From: Clostridia bacterium
Lineage (GTDB): Bacteria; Bacillota; Clostridia; Oscillospirales; Acutalibacteraceae
Direction of reading: 5' to 3'
NCBI GenBank assembly: GCA_017435665.1
Contig: JAFSEP010000063.1
Span: 1-64,000 of the forward strand
DNA length: 64,000 nucleotides
Both the position numbers and the translations under genes were made by a program. Of the stretch, positions 14,822 to 23,823 are shown piece by piece; the first letter of the stretch is position 1, and each line of letters starts with the position of its first letter. A model generated the notes under the pieces. It saw nothing but the letters and a program-made list of their open reading frames with translations, made no database searches and was not told where the DNA came from.

Positions 14822-16009
14822 TTATATCTCACTTTTAATAAGCGCACCTAATCTCTTTATTCCCTCAACAATATTCTCGTCAGACATTGTTGAATAATTG
14901 AGTCTCAGGGTGCTTGTTTTCTTTGCTGAGTCCACCATAAACACATTACCCGGTACAAACGAAACCTTGTGCTCAGATGCTTTTTTTGCAAGAGCGTAGG
15001 TATCAATACCGTGACCCAGGTCACACCAGATAAATAAACCACCATTGGGCTTTGTACAGGTTACACCTTCAGGGAAATATTCATTGATGGCATCAAGCAT
15101 TGTTCTGCACTTGTGAGCATATGTGTGACGCATTTTGTCAATCAGCTCATCAAGGTCGTACTTCTCCATATAGTCGCTGACCATAATCTGAGGAAGAAGC
15201 GGAGAATGAACATCTGCCAGCTGCTTTGCCGCCGAGATATTTTCAGCAAGCTCTTTATTGCACAGAGCATATCCCACACGAAGTCCGGGGGCAACAATCT
15301 TTGAGAAAGAACCGCAGTAAACGATAAGATCCTCAGTATCCATGCTCTTGAGTGTAGGTACACGCTCACCGTCAAATGTCAGATCACCGTAGGGATTATC
15401 CTCAATAGTAACAAGCTTATACTTCCTGATTATCTCATACAGAGCCTTTCTTTTTTCAAGGCTCATTGTTGTACCCATAGGATTCTGGAAGGACGGAATA
15501 ACGTAAAGCATCTTCACGTTTTCATTTTCCTGTATTGCCTTTTCAAGGGCATCAAGATCCATACCGTCATCATGCATATCTATGCCGATAATATTTGCAC
15601 CGTATGACCTGAATGCGTTGAATGCACCAAGAAAGCTGGGGTTTTCAGCAATAACCGTATCGCCTTCGTTGATAAGAACTTTGGTGGTAAGCTCGATTGC
15701 CTGAGTGGCACCGGCAGTTATTATAATACTGTCGTTACTGCAGTCAATACCCTCTACCCTGCTGAGCCTTTCCGCAATCTTTTCAATAAGCTGCGGATAG
15801 CCCTCGGTTTTTCCGTACTGAAGCGACTGAATCGGCATCTTGCGAAGAATTTCACCTGCAATATCGGCAAGCTCATCATTCGGGAAAAGTGCGGGATCGG
15901 GATTTCCTCCGGCAAGAGAAATTACATCGGGACTTACACTGCTTTTGAGGATTTCAGCAACAGCCGAGGAATCGACTGCACCCATCCTTGTTGAAAGTTC
16001 AAAATTCAT
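14822..16009 (-). CDS. PLP-dependent class I/II aminotransferase (LysN/ARO8-like)
   Basis: A 395-residue fold-type I aminotransferase. ISLAGGNPDPALFP near residue 30, YGKTEGYPQLIEKI near 85, PSFQNPMGTTMS near 170 and the lysine motif SFSKIVAPGLRVGY near 235 identify the group that includes 2-aminoadipate and aromatic/branched-chain aminotransferases. The amino acid used cannot be fixed from the sequence. It is the last gene of the T-box operon and lies 19 bases after the oxidoreductase gamma subunit. That context suggests a 2-oxoacid made by the oxidoreductase as its substrate. A GGGAG site precedes the ATG. Confidence 0.9.
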   Translation of the reverse strand: MNFELSTRMGAVDSSAVAEILKSSVSPDVISLAGGNPDPALFPNDELADIAGEILRKMPIQSLQYGKTEGYPQLIEKIAERLSRVEGIDCSNDSIIITAGATQAIELTTKVLINEGDTVIAENPSFLGAFNAFRSYGANIIGIDMHDDGMDLDALEKAIQENENVKMLYVIPSFQNPMGTTMSLEKRKALYEIIRKYKLVTIEDNPYGDLTFDGERVPTLKSMDTEDLIVYCGSFSKIVAPGLRVGYALCNKELAENISAAKQLADVHSPLLPQIMVSDYMEKYDLDELIDKMRHTYAHKCRTMLDAINEYFPEGVTCTKPNGGLFIWCDLGHGIDTYALAKKASEHKVSFVPGNVFMVDSAKKTSTLRLNYSTMSDENIVEGIKRLGALIKSEI

Positions 16010-16028
16010 TTATAACACTCCCGAAAGA

Positions 16029-16562
16029 TTATTCAGCATTATAGCCGATTTCAATAGCTTTAAGGTTAATGTCAAGCATCTCTGCCTTTCTTGCAGGAAT
16101 AACCTTTTTGAGAGCTTCTGTTATACCCTCATAAGAAACAGCGTTTGTTTCCTTGATAAACTTACCGACCATAATCATATTTGCGAGCTTGGGCATATCT
16201 GCCTGCTGTGCAAGCTTTGTTGCAGGAATATAGCATACCTTAACATCGTCTCTTTCAACCTTTCTTTCAATAAGAGTTGAGTCAACGATAATTACGCCGC
16301 CGCTTACAACGTCATTTTCATATTTATCAAGTGAGGGAAGATTCATAGCCATAAGTACGTCAGGGTTTGCAACAATGGGAGAGCCGACGGGATCATCGCT
16401 GAGGATTACGCTGCAGTTAGCAGTTCCTCCACGCATCTCGGGGCCGTATGAGGGAAGCCAGCTGAGCTGTCTGCCTTCAAGAAGACCCTTGTATGCAATA
16501 AACTTACCTGCAAATAAAACACCCTGACCGCCGAAGCCTGCAATGAGTAACTGTGTTGTCAT
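16029..16562 (-). CDS. 2-oxoacid:ferredoxin oxidoreductase, gamma subunit
   Basis: A 177-residue gamma (C-terminal catalytic) domain subunit, recognised by the start [20 protein letters not shown] and the conserved [17 protein letters not shown] segment near residue 40. In the complex it packs against the alpha and beta chains and helps form the TPP/CoA site. It lies 2 bases after the beta gene. The four-gene set (ferredoxin, alpha, beta, gamma) matches the separate-subunit Vor/Kor type for branched-chain or 2-oxoglutarate substrates. The operon context favours branched-chain 2-oxoacids. Confidence 0.94.
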   Translation of the reverse strand: MTTQLLIAGFGGQGVLFAGKFIAYKGLLEGRQLSWLPSYGPEMRGGTANCSVILSDDPVGSPIVANPDVLMAMNLPSLDKYENDVVSGGVIIVDSTLIERKVERDDVKVCYIPATKLAQQADMPKLANMIMVGKFIKETNAVSYEGITEALKKVIPARKAEMLDINLKAIEIGYNAE

Positions 16563-16564
16563 AA

Positions 16565-17320
16565 TTAAGCCTCCTCGCCTTTTTCGGCACTTCTGTCCTT
16601 ATATACACCAAGAGGATAATAAGGAATCATATTTTCGTCAATCCATTCAAGAGCCTTCTGCGGTGTCATACCCCAGTTTGTGGGGCAGGATGAAATAACC
16701 TCAACAAGTGAGAAGCCCTTGCCGTTAATCTGATTTTCAAAAGCCTTTTTGATGGCCTTCTTAGCATTTCTTACGTTCTTTACGTTGTTTACGGCAACAC
16801 GTGTGATATACTCGGGGCCGTCAAGTGTGGCAAGCATTTCGCTTACTCTTATGGGGAAGCCTGCTGTGCTTGTATCTCTGCCGTAGGGAGAGGTCTGTGT
16901 AACCTGACCGGGAAGAGATGTGGGAGCCATCTGACCGCCTGTCATACCGTAAATTGCGTTATTTACAAAGATAACCGTGATATTTTCGTTTCTTGTTGCA
17001 GCGTGTACGGTTTCAGCCATACCGATTGATGCAAGGTCGCCGTCACCCTGATATGTGAATACAATATTTTCGGGTAAAGCACGCTTAATACCTGTTGCTA
17101 CTGCGGGAGCTCTGCCGTGAGCAGCCTCAGCCATATCAAATTTAAAATAATTGTATGCCAGAACCGAACAGCCAACAGGTGCTACACCGATTGTTGTGCC
17201 TTCAATTCCCAGCTCATCAATAGCCTGAGCTACAAGTGTATGTATAATACCGTGAGTGCAACCCGGACAATAGTGAAGGGGTGCGTCTGTGAGACTCTTG
17301 GGTTTTTCAAAAACTACCAT
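16565..17320 (-). CDS. 2-oxoacid:ferredoxin oxidoreductase, beta (TPP-binding) subunit
   Basis: A 251-residue TPP-binding subunit. [19 protein letters not shown] at residue 17 and the pyrophosphate/Mg motif GDGDLASIG near residue 92, followed by [18 protein letters not shown], are diagnostic. The reaction cleaves or forms the C1-C2 bond of a 2-oxoacid with CoA and reduced ferredoxin and is reversible. The ATG overlaps the last base of the alpha gene stop (TGATG-type junction), so translation is coupled. Confidence 0.95.
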   Translation of the reverse strand: MVVFEKPKSLTDAPLHYCPGCTHGIIHTLVAQAIDELGIEGTTIGVAPVGCSVLAYNYFKFDMAEAAHGRAPAVATGIKRALPENIVFTYQGDGDLASIGMAETVHAATRNENITVIFVNNAIYGMTGGQMAPTSLPGQVTQTSPYGRDTSTAGFPIRVSEMLATLDGPEYITRVAVNNVKNVRNAKKAIKKAFENQINGKGFSLVEVISSCPTNWGMTPQKALEWIDENMIPYYPLGVYKDRSAEKGEEA

Positions 17321-18381
17321 CAGTTATTACCTCCTGCCATTTTTTCGATTGATGCAAGAACCTCTTCAGGCGAAGGAATCATACCGCCTGCTCTGTTGCA
17401 AAGTACAACAGGCTTCTTACATTCAGTTGCAAGCTTGACGTCTTCAATCATCTGTCCCATTGAAAGCTCAACACTTACAAAGCCCTTTACCTTATCAGCG
17501 GCTGCTGCCAAAGGCTTCTTCGGGAAGGGCCAGAGTGTAATCGGTCTTATCATACCCACTTTAAGACCCTTTTCTCTTGCAGCAACAACTGCATTCTTTG
17601 AAACACGGGCAGCAATACCGAATGCTACAACGCAGTATTCTGCATCATCCATCATAAATTCTTCATAGAGAGCTTCGTTTTCTTCGATTACCTTATACTT
17701 TTCAAATCTTTCAAAGTTTGTTCTTTCAAGATCACCTGACTGAAGATAAAGTGAGTTAATGCAGTTATGCTCTCTCTGCATCTTTGTGCCTGTGATTGCC
17801 CAGGGCTTTTCAACTGTTGAGGTTGAAGGCTCAGGAAGAACAACCGGTTCCATCATCTGTCCCATTGTGCCGTCTGCGAGAAGCATTGCGGGCATACGGT
17901 ATTTATCGGCAAGATCAAATGCAAGAACCGTCATATCAGCCATTTCCTGAACTGATGAAGGTGCAAGAACAATAAGGTGATAGTCACCGTGTCCACCGCC
18001 CTTTGTTGCCTGGAAATAGTCAGACTGTGAGGGCTGAATACCACCGAGACCGGGGCCGCCTCTCTGAACGTTTACAATAAGTGCAGGAAGGTCTGCACCT
18101 GCAATATAGGAAATACCCTCCTGTTTAAGCGATACACCGGGACTTGATGACGATGTCATAACACGTAAGCCTGTACCTGCAACACCGTAAACCATATTGA
18201 TTGCAGCAACTTCACTTTCAGCCTGAAGGAAAACACCTCCGATTTTAGGCATTCTTTTAGCCATGTATGCTGCAAGCTCTGTCTGCGGTGTGATGGGATA
18301 ACCGAAATAATGGCGGCAACCTGCACGGATTGCAGCCTCAGCTATTGCTTCATTACCCTTCATTAATACTTTTTCTGACAT
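17320..18381 (-). CDS. 2-oxoacid:ferredoxin oxidoreductase, alpha subunit (VorB-like)
   Basis: A 353-residue alpha chain with the conserved [20 protein letters not shown] and [11 protein letters not shown] at residues 7-40, then [20 protein letters not shown] and [12 protein letters not shown]. These resemble VorB of 2-oxoisovalerate oxidoreductases more than KorA of 2-oxoglutarate enzymes, but specificity by eye is uncertain. It lies 10 bases after the ferredoxin subunit gene. Confidence 0.94.
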   Translation of the reverse strand: MSEKVLMKGNEAIAEAAIRAGCRHYFGYPITPQTELAAYMAKRMPKIGGVFLQAESEVAAINMVYGVAGTGLRVMTSSSSPGVSLKQEGISYIAGADLPALIVNVQRGGPGLGGIQPSQSDYFQATKGGGHGDYHLIVLAPSSVQEMADMTVLAFDLADKYRMPAMLLADGTMGQMMEPVVLPEPSTSTVEKPWAITGTKMQREHNCINSLYLQSGDLERTNFERFEKYKVIEENEALYEEFMMDDAEYCVVAFGIAARVSKNAVVAAREKGLKVGMIRPITLWPFPKKPLAAAADKVKGFVSVELSMGQMIEDVKLATECKKPVVLCNRAGGMIPSPEEVLASIEKMAGGNN

Positions 18382-18391
18382 TTCCTACACC

Positions 18392-18598
18392 TCACTTTTC
18401 AACTCTGATTACACAGTCGGGACACATTGTTGCGCAGAATGCACAGGCAATACATTTTTCCTGGTCTGTTATTTCAGCAGGAGAATGTCCCTTTTTATTA
18501 ATTTTTTCTTTTGCAATTACGATAAGGTTCTTTGGGCAAGCGCTGACACAAAGTCCGCAGCCCTTACACAAATCTGTCGCAAAGGTTACTTTAGCCAT
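18392..18598 (-). CDS. 2[4Fe-4S] ferredoxin subunit of the 2-oxoacid oxidoreductase
   Basis: A 68-residue delta subunit with two complete cluster motifs, CKGCGLCVSACP (residues 11-22) and CIACAFCATMCP near residue 48. It carries electrons between the TPP site and free ferredoxin. It is first of the four oxidoreductase genes and lies 19 bases after the P-loop gene. A basic stretch KINKKGH separates the two motifs. Confidence 0.94.
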   Translation of the reverse strand: MAKVTFATDLCKGCGLCVSACPKNLIVIAKEKINKKGHSPAEITDQEKCIACAFCATMCPDCVIRVEK

Positions 18599-18617
18599 TT
18601 CTTATGTCTCCTTTATG

Positions 18618-19268
18618 TTAAAAAATTTTATTCTGCAAATTCAAAATGAACTTGTTTTCACACTCAAGCCCTGAGGCTACTTCCTCAGTTACCGTTGTCA
18701 TTACAACCGGCAACGATGAGAGTCTGCTGAGATCATCAGCAATACCGAAGGTACTTTCAACGTCTTCTGCAGTTGTTTCACGTCCCACGTTTGAGTTATT
18801 GATTATGCCCGTGAAAGGTATACCGCAGGCATTTTCAATTTCTCTCATTACCTCATAGGCTTCTTCAGCCGTTCTTGTAAGCGGACGAAAGAAATTAGCC
18901 ACAAAAAACATATCGTAGTTATTTTCTTCAAGTATATACGGTGCATATCTTCCGAGCGCATATGCTCCTCTGTCATCTCCGCCTATATCCATAACTGCAT
19001 GGCAGTCTCTTCTCTGCACAAGGCCGTAGATTTCCTGAGGCAAAGACGGCAAATCCACGTTGGTATTAGCATATTTCAGGGAAATCAGCTTAACACCGGC
19101 TTCATTCAGCTCCTTTTCGCTGTCTTTTGTGCGAAAATAAGGATTGACAATGTCCATATCCGCAATATAAACTTCGTTTACGCTCTTTTTTAAATCAAGC
19201 GCATAATTAATTGCTATATTTGTTTTACCGCTGCCGTAGTGACCGGCAAAAAGTGATAGTCTTTTCAT
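18618..19268 (-). CDS. P-loop NTPase (CobQ/MinD-like), oxidoreductase-associated
   Basis: A 216-residue protein of the SIMIBI class. The deviant Walker A is FAGHYGSGKTNIAINYA at residues 7-23, followed by the switch-like DMDIVNPYFRTKD and VMDIGGDDRGAYALG. No chelatase or amidotransferase domain is attached. The function is unknown. It overlaps the end of ilvE by 4 bases and sits just before the ferredoxin gene, so it is translationally tied to the pathway; a role in maturation of the iron-sulfur oxidoreductase is possible but only a guess. Confidence 0.82.
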   Translation of the reverse strand: MKRLSLFAGHYGSGKTNIAINYALDLKKSVNEVYIADMDIVNPYFRTKDSEKELNEAGVKLISLKYANTNVDLPSLPQEIYGLVQRRDCHAVMDIGGDDRGAYALGRYAPYILEENNYDMFFVANFFRPLTRTAEEAYEVMREIENACGIPFTGIINNSNVGRETTAEDVESTFGIADDLSRLSSLPVVMTTVTEEVASGLECENKFILNLQNKIF

Positions 19269-20362
19269 TGTTTCTTTATATCAATCGTATGCGTCCAGCC
19301 CATAAAGTCTTCAACAGTACCTGTCTGGATGCCGTAAAGTGTATCGTAAAGCTTCTGAGCAACAGGGCCTACTTCACCGTCAGCAACCTGATAGTCATTA
19401 CCCATATAGTTGAGACAGCCGATGGGTGAAATAACCGCTGCAGTACCTGTTGCAAAGATTTCCTGCAAGCTGCCGTCCTTTGATGCAGCGCAGATTTCGT
19501 CAATAGAAAGTTTGCGCTGTGTTACCTTCATACCCCATTTTGTGAGAAGCTGAATAACAGAATCTCTTGTGATACCGGGAAGAATTGTGCCGCTGTTAAG
19601 GGGAGCTGTGATGATTTCATCGTTAATGCGGAAGAATGCGTTTGATGTGCCGATCTCTTCAACATACTTATGCTCATATGCATCAAGCCAGAGAACATCC
19701 TTGCACTGATACTTCTGTGCCTTCCTTGAAGCACGCATACCGCCGCCGTAGTTACCGCCACACTTAGCAAAGCCTGTGCCGCCGGGTGCTGCACGAATGT
19801 ATTCATCTTCAACAAAAATCCTTGTTGTACTCAAACCACCGTCATTAGCTGCATAATATGAGCCTGTGGGACTTAGGATAACCATAAAGCGATAATGCTG
19901 AGCAGGAAGCACTGAAAATGATACGTCATCACCAAAAACATAGGGGCGAATGTAAAGTGCAGTTCCGGGTGCACTGGGAACCCAGTCAATATCTTCCTTG
20001 ATAACAGCCTCAACTGCTGCAATAAAAAGCTCTTCGGGAAGTTCGGGAATACACATACGCTCACCTGAACGAGCCATTCTCTTTGCATTCATATCGGGGC
20101 GGAATAACTGAATTGTTCCGTCGGGCTTACGGTATGCCTTCATACCTTCAAACATCATCTGTGCATAGTGAAGAACACATGAAGCAGGTTCAATGAGAAT
20201 CGGCTCGTGAGGTACAACTCTGCCGTCGTGCCATCCCTGACCCTCATCATAATCCATAACAAACATATGGTCCGTGAAATATTTTGCAAAGCCAAGCTTT
20301 GTTTCGTCCTGCGGACGTGGCTTGGGATTCTTTGTTCTGGTTACCGGAAAATTGTAATTCAT
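19265..20362 (-). CDS. ilvE: Branched-chain amino acid aminotransferase
   Basis: Interconverts Leu, Ile or Val and their 2-oxoacids with 2-oxoglutarate/glutamate. The 365-residue size and sequence match the eukaryote-like class IV form: LGFAKYFTDHMF near the start, the FEGMKAYR motif near residue 75, the PLP lysine in GFAKCGGNYGGG near residue 200, and EIGTSNAFF. The ATG at 20362 is chosen because AAAGGG lies 9 bases before it; the in-frame ATG at 20371 directly abuts that site. Between the amidase and P-loop genes of the Ile T-box operon. Confidence 0.95.
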   Translation of the reverse strand: MNYNFPVTRTKNPKPRPQDETKLGFAKYFTDHMFVMDYDEGQGWHDGRVVPHEPILIEPASCVLHYAQMMFEGMKAYRKPDGTIQLFRPDMNAKRMARSGERMCIPELPEELFIAAVEAVIKEDIDWVPSAPGTALYIRPYVFGDDVSFSVLPAQHYRFMVILSPTGSYYAANDGGLSTTRIFVEDEYIRAAPGGTGFAKCGGNYGGGMRASRKAQKYQCKDVLWLDAYEHKYVEEIGTSNAFFRINDEIITAPLNSGTILPGITRDSVIQLLTKWGMKVTQRKLSIDEICAASKDGSLQEIFATGTAAVISPIGCLNYMGNDYQVADGEVGPVAQKLYDTLYGIQTGTVEDFMGWTHTIDIKKQ

Positions 20363-20384
20363 CTTTTTCATCCCTTTATATCAA

Positions 20385-21173
20385 TTATTTTAATTTGTAA
20401 ATTTCTGCTCTACGATCAGCAAATACGTTAATTGTTTTCCTGATGTTTCTTAATATTGAGCTGTCACATTCAGCAGTAATTATTTCTTCGTTTTCACCGG
20501 CAAGTACAAGAGTCTCGCCCCAAGGATTAATAATCGCAGAATTACCGCCGTAAGCTGTTTCACCTGCTGTTCCGCAAGAGTTACAGCAAACTACAAACAT
20601 CTGATTTTCTATTGCTCTCGCCTGTGTCAGAACCCTTAAATGAGGTATTCTGACATTTGGCCACTGTGAAACAATAAACAGATAGTCAAGTCCGTCAACA
20701 GTCATACTTCGTGTCAGTTCGGGGAAGCGAACATCATAGCAGATTATTATACCACACAAATTTCCGTCAAGAGTAAACTTACAAAAATGAGAACCCTTTT
20801 CAAAAAATTCATGCTCTTTCATAGGTGTGAACAAATGCGTCTTGTTATATTCTGCAATGCAATCGCCTTTTCGGTCAAACACATATGCAGTATTGTATAC
20901 CTTATCACCGCAAAGATTTGCAATGCTGCCGGCTACGATATTTACATTGTATTGCTTTGCAAGAGCACCTATTTCACTTTTCACCCTCTGACCGTTTACA
21001 TCGCAGAGTGCTTCAAGGTTTTCAACAGGGAAAAAGCCCGTATTCCACATTTCGGGAAGAACTATCACATCAACCCTGTCTTCAGTAGCTTTTTCTATAA
21101 GCATTTTTGCTTTTTCGAAATTCTTATCAGGCTGACAGAACTCCATATCCATTTGTATACACGAAATTTTCAT
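20385..21173 (-). CDS. Carbon-nitrogen hydrolase (omega-amidase-like, nitrilase fold)
   Basis: A 262-residue nitrilase-superfamily amidase. The catalytic triad is visible: Glu in VIVLPEMWNTGFF near residue 41, Lys in YNKTHLF near 110 and Cys in GIIICYDVRFPEL near 144. The closest characterised types are Nit2/YafV omega-amidases, which remove ammonia from 2-oxo acid amides produced by glutamine transaminases. With two aminotransferases in the same operon, such a repair or coupling role is plausible. Spacing is 15 bases to the ligase gene and 22 bases to ilvE. Confidence 0.88.
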   Translation of the reverse strand: MKISCIQMDMEFCQPDKNFEKAKMLIEKATEDRVDVIVLPEMWNTGFFPVENLEALCDVNGQRVKSEIGALAKQYNVNIVAGSIANLCGDKVYNTAYVFDRKGDCIAEYNKTHLFTPMKEHEFFEKGSHFCKFTLDGNLCGIIICYDVRFPELTRSMTVDGLDYLFIVSQWPNVRIPHLRVLTQARAIENQMFVVCCNSCGTAGETAYGGNSAIINPWGETLVLAGENEEIITAECDSSILRNIRKTINVFADRRAEIYKLK

Positions 21174-21188
21174 AAGGAAACCATCCGA

Positions 21189-23456
21189 TTAAAGCTTGTT
21201 TCTCTGAATCTTACCGCTTATTGTCTTAGGAAGCTCATCCCTGAACACAATAAGTCTCGGGTACTTATAAGGAGCAGTATGCTGCTTGACATAATTCTGG
21301 ATTTCCTTTTTAAGCTCTTCGCTGGGCTCTGTTCCCTTTGTCAGAACAATGCTTGCCTTAACAATCTGACCTCTTACTTCGTCAGGAGCCGCTGAAACAC
21401 CGCACTCCAGAACATAGGGAAGCTCCATGATAACACTTTCAATTTCAAAGGGTCCGATACGATAGCCCGATGACTTGATAACGTCGTCAATACGGCTGAC
21501 ATACCAGAAGTAACCGTCTTCATCTCTCCAAGCAGTGTCACCGGTATGATAAACACCGTCACGCATACATTCAGCAGTCTTTTCTTCATCCTTATAATAG
21601 CAGTTGAATAAGCCGAGAGGTACACCGTTTTCAAATCTGATAACAATTTCGCCGACTTCACCGTTAGGCACAGAATTACCGTCTCTGTCAACAATATCAA
21701 CGTCATACTGGGGAGATGCCTTACCCATTGAGCCAAGCTTGGCAGTAGTTCCGTAAAGATTACAGATCGTAAGGGTGGTTTCAGTCTGGCCGAAGCCTTC
21801 CATAATTGTAAGTCCCGTTGCCTGCTCAAACTTTCTTGCAACCTCGGGATTAATTGCTTCACCTGCAGTTGTCATATGGTGGATTGAAGAGAAGTCATAT
21901 TTTGAAAGATCCTCTTTAATCATCATACGAAGCATTGTGGGCGGCGCACAGAATGTTGTTATCTGATACTTGGCAAACATAGGAAGAATGTCGGCAGCAT
22001 CAAATCTGTCAAAGTCGTAAACAAACACAGCACCCTCACAAAGCCATTGACCGTAGAGCTTGCCCCAAAGAGACTTGCCCCAGCCCGTGTCAGAAATTGT
22101 CAGATGCAATCCGTCTCTTTCACAGCAGTGCCAATACTTTGCTGTAACAAAGTGGCCAAGAGCATATGTGTGTTTGTGTTCAACCATTTTCGGATTACCT
22201 GTTGTGCCTGATGAGAAGAACATAAGTGCAGGCTCTGAACCGCAGGAGGTATCTTCTGCTCGCTCGTGATGAGTTGAATAAAGAGTATACTCACTGTCGA
22301 AATCTCTCCAGCCGTCACGTGTTCCGCCGACAAGAAGCTTATTTACAACGGTGGGACACTTTTCTGCAGCCTTCTCTGCAATTTCAGCTGTATCTCCGTC
22401 AGCTGTGCAGATAATTGTTGTAACGCCTGCAGATTCATATCTGTAAATAAAGTCGTGTTCTTTAAGCTGATTTGTGGCAGGAATAGCAATAGCGCCAAGC
22501 TTATGAAGAGCCACCATAGCAAACCAGAACTGATAATGACGCTTGAGAACGAGCATTACCTTGTCACCCTTCTTTATACCAAGTGACTTGAAATAGTTAG
22601 CACATTGATTGCTTGCCTTTTTGATATCCTTGAAAGTAAAGCGTCTCTCCGTCTTGTTTTTGTCAAGATGAAGCATAGCAAGCTTATCGGGATACTTATC
22701 CGCAATTTCATCAACAATATCAAAACCGAAATTGAATGTTTCGTCATTTTTGAATCTGATAGACTCGAGAGCGCCTTCCGGAGTTTCTGTTGTATCAACA
22801 AACTTTTCACAAACAAGCTTGATTGCGGGTCTGGCGGGTGCAACACTCTTTCTGATTTCAGCTTCCTCGGTTTCTTCACCGGGAAGAACAACTGCACAGA
22901 AGGTACAATCCTGTCCGCCTACAGCAATCATACCGTGAGGTGTTGAGGAATTATAATAAATGCTGTCACCCTCGTTGAGAATTTCAATATTCTTACCAAC
23001 CTGAACCTTGAGGCTACCCTTGATAACTATATCAAATTCCTGACCGCTATGCTTGATAAGATGTATAGGCTTGTCCTGTAAATCCTCAGAATACTCATAT
23101 GTTACCCAATAGGGCTCGGCAATTTTGTTTTTAAATTTGGGAGCAAGGTTCTGAATATCAATACCCTCCTCCTTGGCTGTTCTCTGACCCTTGCCCTTTC
23201 TTGTAACGGTATATGAAGTCAGCAGAGCTGTTTTACCCTCAAGAAGCTCAGTAATTTCAATGTCAAATGCAGCAGCGCACTTGTGTATGAAGGTGAACGG
23301 AAGATCTGTCAGTCCGCCCTCATATTCATAATACATATCAACAGAAACCTCGGTCTTTTCAGCCATCTCGGCTACTGACCAACCCATAATCTCACGCATT
23401 TCTTTGATACGTCCGGCAATCTCTGCTAATTGTGTAATCGTAGTCTGTGTTCCCAT
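21189..23456 (-). CDS. XRE HTH - cupin - acyl-CoA synthetase fusion
   Basis: A 755-residue three-part protein. Residues 1-75 are an XRE helix-turn-helix (RIKEMREIMGWSVAEMAEKT). About 85-195 is a cupin barrel (GQEFDIVIKGSLKVQVG, then STPHG). From about 215 there is a complete ANL-family acyl-CoA ligase with FFSSGTTGNPKMVEH, GFGQTETT, YHTGDTAWRDEDGYFW and the C-terminal catalytic Lys in KTISGKIQRNKL. The ligase forms acyl-CoA from acid, ATP and CoA, and is closest in style to medium/short-chain acyl-CoA synthetases. Acid specificity is unknown; the operon suggests branched short-chain acids. It is the first gene after the Ile T-box and has GGAG 8 bases before its ATG. Confidence 0.93.
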   Translation of the reverse strand: MGTQTTITQLAEIAGRIKEMREIMGWSVAEMAEKTEVSVDMYYEYEGGLTDLPFTFIHKCAAAFDIEITELLEGKTALLTSYTVTRKGKGQRTAKEEGIDIQNLAPKFKNKIAEPYWVTYEYSEDLQDKPIHLIKHSGQEFDIVIKGSLKVQVGKNIEILNEGDSIYYNSSTPHGMIAVGGQDCTFCAVVLPGEETEEAEIRKSVAPARPAIKLVCEKFVDTTETPEGALESIRFKNDETFNFGFDIVDEIADKYPDKLAMLHLDKNKTERRFTFKDIKKASNQCANYFKSLGIKKGDKVMLVLKRHYQFWFAMVALHKLGAIAIPATNQLKEHDFIYRYESAGVTTIICTADGDTAEIAEKAAEKCPTVVNKLLVGGTRDGWRDFDSEYTLYSTHHERAEDTSCGSEPALMFFSSGTTGNPKMVEHKHTYALGHFVTAKYWHCCERDGLHLTISDTGWGKSLWGKLYGQWLCEGAVFVYDFDRFDAADILPMFAKYQITTFCAPPTMLRMMIKEDLSKYDFSSIHHMTTAGEAINPEVARKFEQATGLTIMEGFGQTETTLTICNLYGTTAKLGSMGKASPQYDVDIVDRDGNSVPNGEVGEIVIRFENGVPLGLFNCYYKDEEKTAECMRDGVYHTGDTAWRDEDGYFWYVSRIDDVIKSSGYRIGPFEIESVIMELPYVLECGVSAAPDEVRGQIVKASIVLTKGTEPSEELKKEIQNYVKQHTAPYKYPRLIVFRDELPKTISGKIQRNKL

Positions 23457-23474
23457 GTTGAAAACTCCTTCCTG

Positions 23475-23768
23475 ACAAAAAATAAAACTCGTCTCAAAGA
23501 TTTCTTTGAGACGAGTATAAACAACTTAGGTTTATTCCCGCGGTACCACTCAAATTGTGCAGAAAATCCGCACCACTCAGGCTCTGACAAGCCTTATGCA
23601 TTCACGCAGCAATCACGAGAGATATCTACTGATCATAACTGACTTTCGGATCTCCGGCTCAGAAGTGATAGGAAGAAAACATTCACTATCGGGATTACAC
23701 CGTCCCCGACTCTCTGTAAGCTACCCTGCTATTTCCGTCTTCGTCACAGCCTTTGGAATATTTATTTT
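23475..23768 (-). promoter_or_regulatory. T-box leader, specifier ATC (Ile)
   Basis: Minus-strand leader with GACGAAGA, CAGAGAG and GGTG of stem I, the T-box sequence GAGTGGTACCGCGG (23538-23551) and a 14-bp terminator stem at 23487-23516 followed by TTTTATTTTTT. Stem I helices GGAA/TTCC and GAAG/CTTC frame TATCA, so the specifier is ATC (23667-23669, Ile) followed by the expected A. The triplet lies 28 bases after GGTG, exactly as in the second leader at 27692-27960. Uncharged tRNA-Ile would allow read-through into the nine-gene operon. Confidence 0.9.
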
Positions 23769-23773
23769 TCTGT

Positions 23774-23802
23774 ATTTTAGCACCAATAAAACCCGTTGTC
23801 AA
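23774..23802 (-). promoter_or_regulatory. Promoter of the Ile T-box operon
   Basis: Minus-strand TTGACA (23797-23802), 17-base spacer, TAAAAT (23774-23779). Confidence 0.8.
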
Positions 23803-23823
23803 GAGTTTCTCAAAGTTTTTTTA

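Noticed and set aside
17117..17668. 183-codon open frame on the plus strand opposite the oxidoreductase genes
   Set aside because: Crosses the junction of two real minus-strand genes, has no family-like features and no start signal.
20787..21395. 202-codon plus-strand frame opposite the amidase and ligase genes
   Set aside because: Antisense shadow; composition of its translation is typical of reverse-complement reading.
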